Positions 45,834-54,577 of a stretch of 64,000 bases of DNA are shown piece after piece. How positions within the stretch are numbered: position 1 is the stretch's first letter; each line of letters opens with the position of its first letter. Both the position numbers and the translations under genes were made by a program. The stretch covers positions 124,001-188,000 of the forward strand of contig CANMZT010000003.1 of NCBI GenBank assembly GCA_947502405.1. The letters are read 5' to 3'. The stretch comes from an uncultured Algibacter sp. Lineage in GTDB: Bacteria; Bacteroidota; Bacteroidia; Flavobacteriales; Flavobacteriaceae. Below the pieces are notes generated by a model. It was not told where the DNA came from. It searched no databases and saw only the letters and a list, made by a program, of their open reading frames with translations.

Positions 45834-46748
45834 ATGGGACACTCGCATAACCATTCCCATCATCACCATAACGACTTAAAAGGTCGTAATCTTATTATTT
45901 CTGTTTTTTTAAACATTGCTATAACGGTAGCACAAGTTATTGGTGGATTACTATCAGGTAGTTTATCATTATTAAGTGATGCATTGCATAATTTTAGTGA
46001 TGTTGTATCGCTTATTATAAGTTATATAGCTAATAGACTTGTAAAGAAGAAAGCTTCATCTAAAAAAACATTTGGATATAAACGTGCCGAAATTTTAGCA
46101 GCTTTTATTAATGCTGCTACACTTATAATAGTGGCAGTTTTATTAATAATTGAAGCTGTAGAGCGTTTTCAAAACCCGCAAGAGATAGAATCTAATCTGG
46201 TTATTTGGTTATCTGTTGTTGCTATACTTGGTAATGGTTTTAGTGTATTATTACTTAGAAAAGATTCTGAAGCTAATATGAATATGAAAAGTGCATATCT
46301 GCATTTATTAACTGATATGATGGCTAGTGTAGCGGTATTGGTTGGGGGCTTACTTATGAAGTATTATGAGTTGTATTGGGTGGATAGTGTTTTAACCTTT
46401 GCTATTGCTATATATTTGGTTTGGATGGGTTGGGATCTTTTAAAAAACTCTACTAAAGTATTGATGTTATTTACACCAGATGCTATTCCAGTTCAAAATA
46501 TAGTTGATGAGATAAATGCTTTTGATACGATAAAGAATGTACACCATGTGCATGTATGGCAATTGAATGAAGATGAAATTCATTTAGAAGCTCATATTGA
46601 TTTTCATGATGATATCAGTTTATCAAGATTTGATGAAATTTTACAAGAGATAGAAGTGTTGGTATTTAGTAAGTACGATATTAATCATGTGAATATTCAA
46701 CCTGAATATGGTAAGGATGATGCAAAAGAGGTGATTGTACAGGATTAA
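45834..46748 (+). CDS. Cation diffusion facilitator (CzcD/ZitB-like)
   Basis: The 304-residue protein begins with a His-rich metal-binding tail (MGHSHNHSHHHHND). Six membrane helices follow with the CDF signatures LSDALHNFSDVVSLIISYIA (second helix, metal site) and HLLTDMMASVAVLVGG. A cytoplasmic C-terminal domain ends the protein (VHHVHVWQLNEDEIHLEAHIDFHDD). Such proteins export Zn2+, Co2+ or Cd2+ by proton antiport across the inner membrane. Its link to rpiB is positional only. Confidence 0.95.
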   Translation: MGHSHNHSHHHHNDLKGRNLIISVFLNIAITVAQVIGGLLSGSLSLLSDALHNFSDVVSLIISYIANRLVKKKASSKKTFGYKRAEILAAFINAATLIIVAVLLIIEAVERFQNPQEIESNLVIWLSVVAILGNGFSVLLLRKDSEANMNMKSAYLHLLTDMMASVAVLVGGLLMKYYELYWVDSVLTFAIAIYLVWMGWDLLKNSTKVLMLFTPDAIPVQNIVDEINAFDTIKNVHHVHVWQLNEDEIHLEAHIDFHDDISLSRFDEILQEIEVLVFSKYDINHVNIQPEYGKDDAKEVIVQD

Positions 46749-46767
46749 AAAATGTATTAAACAGATA

Positions 46768-46867
46768 AGTGCGCTAGGGATTGCAGTGGAAAGCCCACAG
46801 CTTTTGCGCCTTAGTGCAGAAGCGAGGACTTGTAACGTAAAGCCCGACCCTTGTGGTAGCGCCCAAA
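46768..46867. repeat. Dispersed intergenic repeat of GC-rich type
   Basis: This ~100-bp block between the CDF and ElaA genes is much richer in G and C than its neighbours. It contains GCGCTAGGGATTGCAG, AAAGCCC, then GCGAGGACTTGTAACG, AAAGCCCGACCC and TTGTGGTAGCGCCC. The doubled AAAGCCC unit hints at an internal repeat or RNA fold. I recognise it as resembling a known multi-copy intergenic element of flavobacteria; no copy number can be given. Confidence 0.6.
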
Positions 46868-46883
46868 TTAAAACTATTTTTAA

Positions 46884-47327
46884 GTGAATATTGTTGTAAA
46901 AACGTTTGAAGAGCTAACTAAATTAGACTTGTATAAACTGCTTCAATTGCGAAGTGAGGTGTTTGTTGTTGAACAAGATTGTGTATACCAAGATATAGAT
47001 TTTAAAGACCAAAAAGCGTTGCATGTTTTAGGTTTTGATGATGATAATATTGTAGCATATACCAGAGTTTTTAAACCTGGAGATTATTTTGAAGTGGCTA
47101 GTATTGGTAGAGTAGTAGTAAGGCAAGATAAAAGGCATCTTAAGTATGGAAATGAGATTATGGAAGCATCTATAAAAGCTATAGAAACACATTTTAAAAC
47201 AACTTTAATTAAGATTTCTGCGCAGTGTTATTTAAAGAAATTTTATAATAATTTAGGGTTTAATGTTATTGGAGAGGAATATTTAGAGGATAATATTCCG
47301 CATATAGCAATGATAAAAGATAACTAG
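46884..47327 (+). CDS. GNAT acetyltransferase, ElaA-like
   Basis: The start is a GTG at 46884. The 147-residue protein shows the ElaA subgroup signature LYKLLQLRSEVFVVEQDCVYQDIDFKDQKALHVLG and the acetyl-CoA loop region SIGRVVVRQDKRHLKYGNEIMEASI. ElaA proteins are GNAT-fold N-acetyltransferases with unknown physiological substrate. The gene ends tail-to-tail with the LRR-CHU_C gene, with stop codons sharing the palindrome CTAG (four-base overlap). Confidence 0.9.
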   Translation: MNIVVKTFEELTKLDLYKLLQLRSEVFVVEQDCVYQDIDFKDQKALHVLGFDDDNIVAYTRVFKPGDYFEVASIGRVVVRQDKRHLKYGNEIMEASIKAIETHFKTTLIKISAQCYLKKFYNNLGFNVIGEEYLEDNIPHIAMIKDN

Positions 47328-48733
47328 CGTTTTAAAGCAAAGTAACCACGCAAAATTTCTCTGGTATTTAAAACAATTTCGTACCAATAACTTCCGCTGT
47401 TAAGTAATTGACCATTAAAGGTGCCATCCCAACTTGAAGCACTACTTGGTAAAAATTTAATGAGTTTACCATGTCTATTATAAATGGATATATTATTAAC
47501 TAGGTTTAATCTATCGTAAACTTGCCAAACATCGTTTGCTCCATCGTTGTTTGGTGTAAAATATTTTGGAATAAAATAGTCATCGTTATTAATTATAACA
47601 CTAAAATTACTCTCATTATTGTTACATATTGTTTGGTTAAAAATATAAATGGTTTGTGATGTGGTGATGATGTCTCCTGGGTTAAGCTGTGCTCCCATCC
47701 CACCAGATTCGGTAAAATACTCACCATTATTTAATTGGGGCAATGTATAACTGGTACCTATTATATTTGGTAGTACATCAACAGAAACAAAATTACTACA
47801 AGCACTTGGTGTCTCTACATAATCAGTAAAGGATGTGGGAATCCAAGTTGAGTGATTTCCGTTTGAATTATCGACTATAACACAATCTAAATCTGGGTTT
47901 GAATCAAAATTTACAGCGGTGAAATTGGTATTATTTCCATTGTTTAGGTTTAGTGTACATAACTGATTGTTACTACAATTTAAATCGGTTAAAATGGAGT
48001 TTTGGGTTAAATCTAAGACAGAAATTTGATTATCAAAACAATAAAGAAAGGCTAAACTATTATTATTTCTGAGGTTTAAATTTGTAATTTGATTTTGCTC
48101 ACAAGACAAGAACGAAAGGTTGGTATTATTATTAACATCTAGATTAGTTAATAGGTTATTTCCGCATTGTAACCTACTTAAATTGGCGCTATCTGAAATA
48201 TCTAATGAAGGGATTTGATTTTGATTACATAATAGAATATTCAAGTTTGTAAGTCCGGAAGTATTTAAAGCAGTTAGTAGGTTGTTTTCACACCTTAAAG
48301 AAATTAAACCAGTGTTTTCAATAACATTTAGATTGGATAACTGATTACTAAAACACCAAAGCCTAACTAAATTAGGTTGATTTGTAACATCTAAATTAGT
48401 TAGTAAGTTATTACCACAATACAGTTCTATAAGGTTTGTGTTTTGAGTAATATTTAAAATGGATAATTGATTTTCTGAACAATCTAAACTTGTTAGTGAA
48501 ATAAAATCTTCAATTCCTGTTAAGTCTGAAATATTTCTTGAAGCTATATCTAAGTTTGTAATAGAGTTAATATTAGCTGTTGGAACATTATCATTTAATG
48601 GTGGAGCATCAAAACCTAAATCTATTAACGCTTGTTCAAAATTATCATCCGGAACAAAAGTGTTTTGAGAGAAGCTGTTAATAGTTAAAATACAACAGAA
48701 ACTAATTAGCAGGAACTTAGTTATGGAGTTCAT
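47324..48733 (-). CDS. Secreted leucine-rich-repeat protein with CHU_C (T9SS type B) domain
   Basis: The 469-residue protein has a signal peptide (MNSITKFLLISFCCILTINSFSQ). About ten leucine-rich repeats of 21 residues follow, each of the form LxxLxCxxNxLxxLDVxxNxN (about residues 60-285). Next comes a spacer with two Cys, and a C-terminal CHU_C domain (DDYFIPKYFTPNNDGANDVWQV, ISIYNRHGKLI, SWDGTFNGQLL, SYWYEIVLN, ending GYFALKR). The Cys at a fixed place in each repeat is typical of bacterial LRRs. It is predicted to be exported by T9SS. The OmpA-like gene is 6 bp upstream on the same strand, so the two are likely one operon. Confidence 0.92.
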   Translation of the reverse strand: MNSITKFLLISFCCILTINSFSQNTFVPDDNFEQALIDLGFDAPPLNDNVPTANINSITNLDIASRNISDLTGIEDFISLTSLDCSENQLSILNITQNTNLIELYCGNNLLTNLDVTNQPNLVRLWCFSNQLSNLNVIENTGLISLRCENNLLTALNTSGLTNLNILLCNQNQIPSLDISDSANLSRLQCGNNLLTNLDVNNNTNLSFLSCEQNQITNLNLRNNNSLAFLYCFDNQISVLDLTQNSILTDLNCSNNQLCTLNLNNGNNTNFTAVNFDSNPDLDCVIVDNSNGNHSTWIPTSFTDYVETPSACSNFVSVDVLPNIIGTSYTLPQLNNGEYFTESGGMGAQLNPGDIITTSQTIYIFNQTICNNNESNFSVIINNDDYFIPKYFTPNNDGANDVWQVYDRLNLVNNISIYNRHGKLIKFLPSSASSWDGTFNGQLLNSGSYWYEIVLNTREILRGYFALKR

Positions 48734-48739
48734 TGGAGT

Positions 48740-49597
48740 TTAGTTAGTAGCATCACCAACGTAGGTGATTAGTATTTCTACTCGTCTATCAAATTTTGGG
48801 TCGCCACCTAAAGGGAATTTTCTTCGCATACCAATATGTCTCATGCGTTTTTTATCTATACCTTTTTTTATAAAATAATCGTAAACATATTTGGCTCTAG
48901 CTTCAGATAAATTACGTTTTTTAGTTTTTCTGTTTACAGCATCTCGGGTGTATTGTGTGCAACATACATGTCCTTGAATAGTAAAATAAATGTCATCGCG
49001 CTCTAAAAGTGCTTGTGCAATGGATTCCAGTACTTTTTTTGAACTCGGTGTTACAGTTGGATATCCTGTTTTAAATAAGATATTTTTAAATAGGATTTTA
49101 TCTCCTTTTTCACTGTCTTTTATAAGTTCAACAGTGTTTTTTTCTTTGGGTGGTTTGATTTCAACCACTTTTTCTTTTTTTGGTTTAGGAGGTTTGGGCT
49201 TTACAATAATTTCAACCTTTCTGTTTAAACCACGAATTTTTAATAGATTTTCTTCTTCTACAATTTTTAATAGAATCTCGCCTTTACCATCTACATTTGA
49301 TATTAAAGTTTCGCTTATTTCATTATTTGCAAAAATTGCCTTTATAGCGTCTGCACGTTGTTGAGAAAGTATAAGGTTATAGGAGTCTGCACCTCTATCA
49401 TCACAAAAACCAAATATTGAAATAGAATCAATATCTACATCGTTTAGGGTGGATATAAATAACAATAATCGGTTTACTTCAGTGTTAGGAACATCGTATT
49501 TATCAGTTTCAAAATATACTTCGTGTGTTAATTTTTCTTGCGAGAAAGAAAAAACACTACTAAAAGCAATTAATATTAAGACTAATAATTTATTCAT
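48740..49597 (-). CDS. Protein with two OmpA-like peptidoglycan-binding domains
   Basis: The 285-residue protein has a signal peptide (MNKLLVLILIAFSSVFSFSQ). An OmpA-like domain (about 25-130: VYFETDKYDVPNTEVNRLL, IFGFCDDRGADSYNLILSQQRADAIKAIF) is followed by a Lys/Pro-rich linker. A second OmpA-like domain (about 165-285) contains ILFKTGYPTVTPSSKKVLESIAQAL, IQGHVCCTQYTRDA, LSEARAKYVYDYFIKKG and FDRRVEILI. Domains of this fold bind peptidoglycan, and here the protein is probably periplasmic. Tandem copies are uncommon. It probably partners with the co-transcribed LRR-CHU_C protein. Confidence 0.9.
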   Translation of the reverse strand: MNKLLVLILIAFSSVFSFSQEKLTHEVYFETDKYDVPNTEVNRLLLFISTLNDVDIDSISIFGFCDDRGADSYNLILSQQRADAIKAIFANNEISETLISNVDGKGEILLKIVEEENLLKIRGLNRKVEIIVKPKPPKPKKEKVVEIKPPKEKNTVELIKDSEKGDKILFKNILFKTGYPTVTPSSKKVLESIAQALLERDDIYFTIQGHVCCTQYTRDAVNRKTKKRNLSEARAKYVYDYFIKKGIDKKRMRHIGMRRKFPLGGDPKFDRRVEILITYVGDATN

Positions 49598-49707
49598 ATT
49601 AGGGCATTGAATAGGTGATAAATATACTATTTTTAATCTAAAATCATGCCAGAAGCCAATATGTATGCGGTTTTGGGCACTATTATTAAACCGTAAAAAC
49701 GGGTTAT

Positions 49708-51342
49708 TTATTTTAAATACCCTTGATAAGTTGATGGATTACTAAGTATATCTGTAGCTTTTTTTATTTCAGCATCATGTACTTCTAGATATTCATATAA
49801 ACCCTCTCTGTACACATAACGTTTAACAATATCTTTGGTTAAAAGCTCCATTAAATAATCCTTGTTTTCATCTATAACCTTAGTTTTTGAGGTATTTAAG
49901 TTTGAAATTAAGGTGTTATAATCCTTCTCAATGTTATCGTTTAATTCTTCTTTTTTAGAGGTTTCAAAAGCCTTTTTAAGCGCTTTTTCTGTGTCAGTTT
50001 CAAATGAGAAATTGTTAGTTCTTAAAAATTGTTTGAAATCTGAAAAATCTTTATCCGTAAGTTTTAAAGTATTGATATCATCAAAATTATGATTGTAATA
50101 GTATTTTGTTGCAAAATCGAAAACTAAATCGTTATTTACAATTGCAGTTGTAATGGGAGATATTTTATAAGACCCTACAGGAACATCAGGAAAAACGCCG
50201 CCACCATCAAATACTTTCCGGCCGTTTTTTGTTTTAAACTCGTTATAATTTTCCTGTTTTACTCTTACCGCTTCTCCCTTTTCGTTTCTATTCCAATAAT
50301 CAAGGGATTGAATGCACCTTCCTGATGGCGTATAATATCTAGAAATGGTAATCTTAACTTGAGTACCGTAAGTTAAAATTTTTGGGCGTTGCACTAAACC
50401 TTTACCAAAACTTCTAGAACCTACAATTACGGCACGGTCTAAATCTTGAAGTGCCCCAGATACAATTTCACTTGCTGATGCACTACTACCGTCTAGTAAA
50501 ATCACTAATGGAATTTCTGTATCAATAGGTTCGTTTGATGTAATATAGGTGCGGTTGTATTTTTTTACTTTTGATTTTGTGGTTACTACCAATTGCCCTT
50601 TAGGCACAAAAAGATTAACAATTTTAATAGCCTCATTAACCAATCCACCAGGATTTCCTCGTAAATCTAAAATAATACTTTCAGCACCTTGAGCTTTTAA
50701 ATCGCGTAAGGCATAATTAGTTTCGGCATGTGCTTTTCTGCTAAATCTACTTAAAACAATATAACCTGTTTTGTCATCAATTAAAGAGAAATGAGGTACC
50801 GCTTTAATTTCAACTTCAGCACGTTTTATTGTGGCTGTTTGTGTTTTTCCTTGACGCTTATAAGTTACTTCAATTGAAGAATCTGGTGCACCTTTCAATA
50901 AATCGCCAGCATAGTCATCATAACCGGCAACCAATGTATTACCAACTTTTATAATTTCATCTCCAGCCTTTAAACCAGCTTTATCGGCAGGATAATCTTT
51001 ATAAGGCTCAACAACAACCAGCTTGTCTTTTAAGGTTTTAATTCTTGCACCAATACCTGTATAATCACCAGTATTGTTAATTCTTGCAGCTTCAACATCC
51101 TGTTCATTCATAAAGTTGGTATACGGATCTAAATCGGCTAGCATGCTTTTTATGGCCGTATCCATTAAATCACCAGGGTTGGTTTCATCCACATAATTCA
51201 TGTTTAATTCTTTAAACAAGGTGGTGAAAATTTCTATTTGCTTAGCAATTTCAAAAAAATCGTTTTTAAATGCGGTTGTAGATAAAAACACTACACAAGC
51301 TAATATTGGTAGTATGATTTTCTTTTTTAATATGTTTTTCAT
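49708..51342 (-). CDS. S41-family C-terminal processing protease (CtpA-like)
   Basis: The start is put at the ATG at 51342 (MKNILKKKIILPILACVVFLSTTAF), ahead of a signal/anchor. The 544-residue product has a PDZ domain (GIGARIKTLKDKLVVVEPYKDYPADKAGLKAGDEIIKVGNTLVAG) and an S41 catalytic domain with VILLDGSSASASEIVSGALQDLDRAVIVGSRSFGKGLVQ, holding the Ser/Lys dyad. A C-terminal helical segment ends the protein. It cleaves periplasmic proteins at the C-terminus. It follows the DUF4349 gene at 51394, in the rnpA-DUF4349-S41 order. Confidence 0.95.
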   Translation of the reverse strand: MKNILKKKIILPILACVVFLSTTAFKNDFFEIAKQIEIFTTLFKELNMNYVDETNPGDLMDTAIKSMLADLDPYTNFMNEQDVEAARINNTGDYTGIGARIKTLKDKLVVVEPYKDYPADKAGLKAGDEIIKVGNTLVAGYDDYAGDLLKGAPDSSIEVTYKRQGKTQTATIKRAEVEIKAVPHFSLIDDKTGYIVLSRFSRKAHAETNYALRDLKAQGAESIILDLRGNPGGLVNEAIKIVNLFVPKGQLVVTTKSKVKKYNRTYITSNEPIDTEIPLVILLDGSSASASEIVSGALQDLDRAVIVGSRSFGKGLVQRPKILTYGTQVKITISRYYTPSGRCIQSLDYWNRNEKGEAVRVKQENYNEFKTKNGRKVFDGGGVFPDVPVGSYKISPITTAIVNNDLVFDFATKYYYNHNFDDINTLKLTDKDFSDFKQFLRTNNFSFETDTEKALKKAFETSKKEELNDNIEKDYNTLISNLNTSKTKVIDENKDYLMELLTKDIVKRYVYREGLYEYLEVHDAEIKKATDILSNPSTYQGYLK

Positions 51343-51393
51343 GTGATATGTTTTTAAAACCTTAAAGTCCAAAGCAAGGAAATATAAAAGGAA

Positions 51394-52197
51394 TTATTTT
51401 TTACTTTTTTTAATCCATTTTCTAATAAAGAAACCAGCAATTATAAGAATTAATATAAAAGGCCAAATATGTAATAAACCTAAGAAAAATATGGAGATTC
51501 CGTTAAAACCAGACTTTATAGCATTCCACATTTTTGTACCATACGATTTAGCTACTGGTGCTTCAGAGGTTAATTTATAAAACTCAATATCCAATGTGCT
51601 TAACGATACTTTGTTTTGAAGGTATTTTAAACGCCCTTGTTTAGCTTCAATTTCTTCTCTTATATTAGACAGTTCTCGCTCTATCTCGAGCATTTCTTTA
51701 ACATTCTTAGCTTTTGAAAGGAGCTCTAAATACCGCTTTTCTAAAGTTTTTTTTGCTTTTAATCGGGCTTCTAAATCTATGAATTCTTCGGTAACATCTT
51801 TAGCCGAAATACGTTTCGTATCAAAATAATCTACATGACTGGTAACCGCATCTAGTGTGCTTTGAAAATTATTAGTTGGAATTCTAATAATTAAATGCCG
51901 TGTGATGGTATTATATGATTTGTTTGAATTATCATCTTGAATAAACCCTTTATTATCCTGAATAGCTTTTTTTATTTGAAGATAGGTTTTATCTAAGTCT
52001 TGTGTTTCAAATTTTAAATAAGATGATTTAATGATTTTTTGAGGAGAAGCTTCAGGGGAATAAACCTTGCTATTTAAGGTTGATGTTTCTTCATAAACAA
52101 TTTCTGAATCTTCATAAGTAGAATCATAGTTTTCATCCTTAGGCGACGAACACATTAAAGGCAACATTAAGACTAAAACATAACCAAATAATTTCAT
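51394..52197 (-). CDS. DUF4349 lipoprotein/membrane protein
   Basis: The 267-residue protein starts MKLFGYVLVLMLPLMC, a lipobox with Cys16. It carries the DUF4349 core, KSSYLKFETQDLDKTYLQIKKAIQDNKGFIQDDNS then LIIRIPTNNFQSTLDAV. A long coiled coil follows (about 150-200, ARLKAKKTLEKRYLELLSKAKNVKEMLEIERELSNIREEIEAKQGRLKYLQN) and a C-terminal membrane helix (FFLGLLHIWPFILILIIAGFF) with a basic tail. The combination of lipid anchor and C-terminal helix could span envelope layers. Function is unknown. It lies 12 bp after rnpA. Confidence 0.85.
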   Translation of the reverse strand: MKLFGYVLVLMLPLMCSSPKDENYDSTYEDSEIVYEETSTLNSKVYSPEASPQKIIKSSYLKFETQDLDKTYLQIKKAIQDNKGFIQDDNSNKSYNTITRHLIIRIPTNNFQSTLDAVTSHVDYFDTKRISAKDVTEEFIDLEARLKAKKTLEKRYLELLSKAKNVKEMLEIERELSNIREEIEAKQGRLKYLQNKVSLSTLDIEFYKLTSEAPVAKSYGTKMWNAIKSGFNGISIFFLGLLHIWPFILILIIAGFFIRKWIKKSKK

Positions 52198-52209
52198 AAG
52201 CAGTGCTAT

Positions 52210-52590
52210 TTAAGATTTAGAAACTTTGCTTGAAAACTTCTCAAACAAGACTTTCATTCTAGTTTCAACTTGGGCAAATGTGGGTTTGTCTTTGCCAATG
52301 TACAAAATCATAAACGCATGTTGTGTTGTTAAATTGTTAAAAAAACCAGCTTTATTTAGTCTGTAAGCTTCTCTTAACAAACGTTTTATACGGTTTCTCT
52401 CAACAGCAGTTTTAAAGTTGCGTTTACTTACCGAAACCCCAGTTTTAGCAATAATACCTTCTTCTTCAAATTTTGTATGCATAAATACCAAACGCAATGG
52501 AAAAGCAGAAACCGATTGTCCTTCAGTAAACAATTGGTCAATTAGTTTTTTGCTTTTAAGCTTTTCTTTTTTCGGATACGTTGTAGACAT
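52210..52590 (-). CDS. rnpA: Ribonuclease P protein component
   Basis: The 126-residue protein shows the RnpA fold motifs: EKLKSKKLIDQLFTEG, RLVFMHTKFEEEGIIAKTGVSVSKRNFKTAVERNRIKRLLREAYRL (the RNR signature) and HAFMILYIGKD. It supports the RNA subunit in 5' maturation of tRNAs. rpmH, which usually precedes it, is not present here. The gene heads a set with DUF4349 and the S41 protease. Confidence 0.96.
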   Translation of the reverse strand: MSTTYPKKEKLKSKKLIDQLFTEGQSVSAFPLRLVFMHTKFEEEGIIAKTGVSVSKRNFKTAVERNRIKRLLREAYRLNKAGFFNNLTTQHAFMILYIGKDKPTFAQVETRMKVLFEKFSSKVSKS

Positions 52591-52723
52591 ATAAAACCTT
52601 AGGATGCAAAAATAGGAATAACAATTAACTCTTAGCCCACTTGATTATGCATGATAAAAATCATATTTAAAGCTCTTGAAACCGAGTAATTTAGTACATT
52701 AAAAATGAATAAAAATTACAGGT

Positions 52724-54577
52724 ATGGGAAATTTAAATGTTACTAAACTAGACACAAAGAAAGATAGGGCTAATTTCATCCATCATTTACTGAATGATAT
52801 AAAGGCATTAGAGTTTATGATTGATAACAATATGATTGAGGAAGGTACTTTTCGTATTGGTGCAGAGCAGGAGTTTTGTTTGGTAAATGACCAATTTTTA
52901 CCAGAGAGTAAGTCTTTAGAATTATTAGAAGATATAAATGATGACCATTTTACAACAGAGATAGGAAATTATAACCTAGAGCTCAATTTAGATGTTTTTA
53001 AGCTTGAAAATGATTGTTTTTCAAAACTCCATAAACAACTAGATGATTATTTAGATAAAGCAAAAAAAGCTTCAGCCAAAAAGGGTATTAAGATTATTTT
53101 AACCGGGATTCTTCCATCTTTATCTGTGAATAATGTTACCGAAGATAATATGACGGATGTAGAGCGCTATTCCGTTTTAAACGATGCTATAAAACAAAGC
53201 CGAAGAAAGAGTTTTGATATTCATATTAAAGGTATTGATGAGCTTAATTTACTACACGACTCTGTTATGCTTGAAGGTTGTAATACAAGTTTTCAAATGC
53301 ATTTACAACTCAGCCCCAAAACCTTTGTTGATGATTATAATTGGGCACAAGCCATAGCAGGCCCTGTTCTAAGTGCTTGTGCTAATTCGCCGTTATTGTT
53401 TGGAAAAGAATTATGGAGTGAAACACGAATTGCGCTTTTTACTCAGAGTATTGATACAAGAGCTAATTCTTATTTGCTAAACGAAAAGCAATCTAGAGTG
53501 AGTTTTGGAAATGACTGGGAAAGAGGAAGTATAACAGATATATTTAAAAATAATATTTCTAGATTTAGAAGTTTTTTAACTACTGATTTTGCCAGAAGTA
53601 GTATGGATTTGCTTGAAAATAATGAAACACCAAAACTTAGAGCATTACAATTGCACAACGGAACAATATATCCATGGAATAGAGTGTGTTATGGTGTTAC
53701 AAATGGCAAGCCTAATTTAAGAATTGAAAATAGATATATACCATCTGGACCAACAACCCTAGACGAAATAGCAAATATGATGTTTTGGGTTGGACTCATG
53801 ATGGGAAAACCAAAAAACTATAAAAATATTCATGAGCAATGGGATTTTAAAGATGTAAAAAATAACTTTTTTAATGCAGCACGGTATGGTATGGCTACAC
53901 AGTTTTACTGGAATGGAAAATATATCTCTAGCCATGAACTAATAATAGATGAATTAATTCCAATAGCCTTTAAAGGGCTGTATTATATGGGAATTAGCCC
54001 AAAAGATGCTGAATATTATTTAAAAGTTATAAAGGATAGAGTTAGAGGGTACAATGGTTCAGAATGGTTAACTAGAAACTACAGAAACTTATTAAAAACT
54101 CATAAACGTTACGAAAGTATGCAACTCCTTACCGCTAATATGTACGAAAAACAGGAAATGGGTTATCCCGTTTCGGTTTGGAGCATGGTACATCATACGG
54201 GTAAATCTAGCTTTAAAGCCAAATATGTTGTAAAGCATGTAATGAGTACTGATATTCTCTCGGTAAGCAAAAAGGATAGTATTGATTTAGTACTTAACAT
54301 GATGAAGTGGAAAAATATTCATCATATGCCAGTTATATCTGGAGATAAAAAGTTAGAGGGCTTAATAAGTTGGACGGATGTTGAGGGGTATTTAGAGACT
54401 CCAAGCAAAAAGCATAATAGTGTAAGTAAGCTTATGAAAACAGACATTATAACTATTGATCAATATGCGCCGCTTGAAACAGCAAAAGCATTAATGGATA
54501 AACATAAAATAGGAAGTTTAGCAGTTATGAAAAATGATAAATTAATAGGTATAATAACAAGAAACGACTTTAATTAA
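52724..54577 (+). CDS. GCS2-type carboxylate-amine ligase fused to paired CBS domains
   Basis: The 617-residue protein has an N-terminal glutamate-cysteine-ligase-2-like domain (about 20-480) with TFRIGAEQEFCLVND, TEIGNYNLELNLDVF, CNTSFQMHLQLSP and GTIYPWNRVCYGVTNGKPNLRIENRYIPSGPTTLDEIANMMF. A CBS pair follows at about 504-617 (HVMSTDILSVSKKDSIDLVLNMM, HHMPVISGDKKLEGLISWTDVEGYL, then LMKTDIITIDQYAPLETAKALMDKHKIGSLAVMKNDKLIGIITRNDF). GCS2 proteins form an amide bond using ATP. CBS pairs usually sense adenine nucleotides, so ligase activity may follow energy state. The next gene, a zinc amidohydrolase-like protein, overlaps by one base (TAATG). The substrate is unknown. Confidence 0.92.
   Translation: MGNLNVTKLDTKKDRANFIHHLLNDIKALEFMIDNNMIEEGTFRIGAEQEFCLVNDQFLPESKSLELLEDINDDHFTTEIGNYNLELNLDVFKLENDCFSKLHKQLDDYLDKAKKASAKKGIKIILTGILPSLSVNNVTEDNMTDVERYSVLNDAIKQSRRKSFDIHIKGIDELNLLHDSVMLEGCNTSFQMHLQLSPKTFVDDYNWAQAIAGPVLSACANSPLLFGKELWSETRIALFTQSIDTRANSYLLNEKQSRVSFGNDWERGSITDIFKNNISRFRSFLTTDFARSSMDLLENNETPKLRALQLHNGTIYPWNRVCYGVTNGKPNLRIENRYIPSGPTTLDEIANMMFWVGLMMGKPKNYKNIHEQWDFKDVKNNFFNAARYGMATQFYWNGKYISSHELIIDELIPIAFKGLYYMGISPKDAEYYLKVIKDRVRGYNGSEWLTRNYRNLLKTHKRYESMQLLTANMYEKQEMGYPVSVWSMVHHTGKSSFKAKYVVKHVMSTDILSVSKKDSIDLVLNMMKWKNIHHMPVISGDKKLEGLISWTDVEGYLETPSKKHNSVSKLMKTDIITIDQYAPLETAKALMDKHKIGSLAVMKNDKLIGIITRNDFN

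Noticed and set aside
49689-49706. Weak hairpin after the S41 protease gene
   Set aside because: Seven pairs with a bulge and no T-run; not strong enough to call a terminator.
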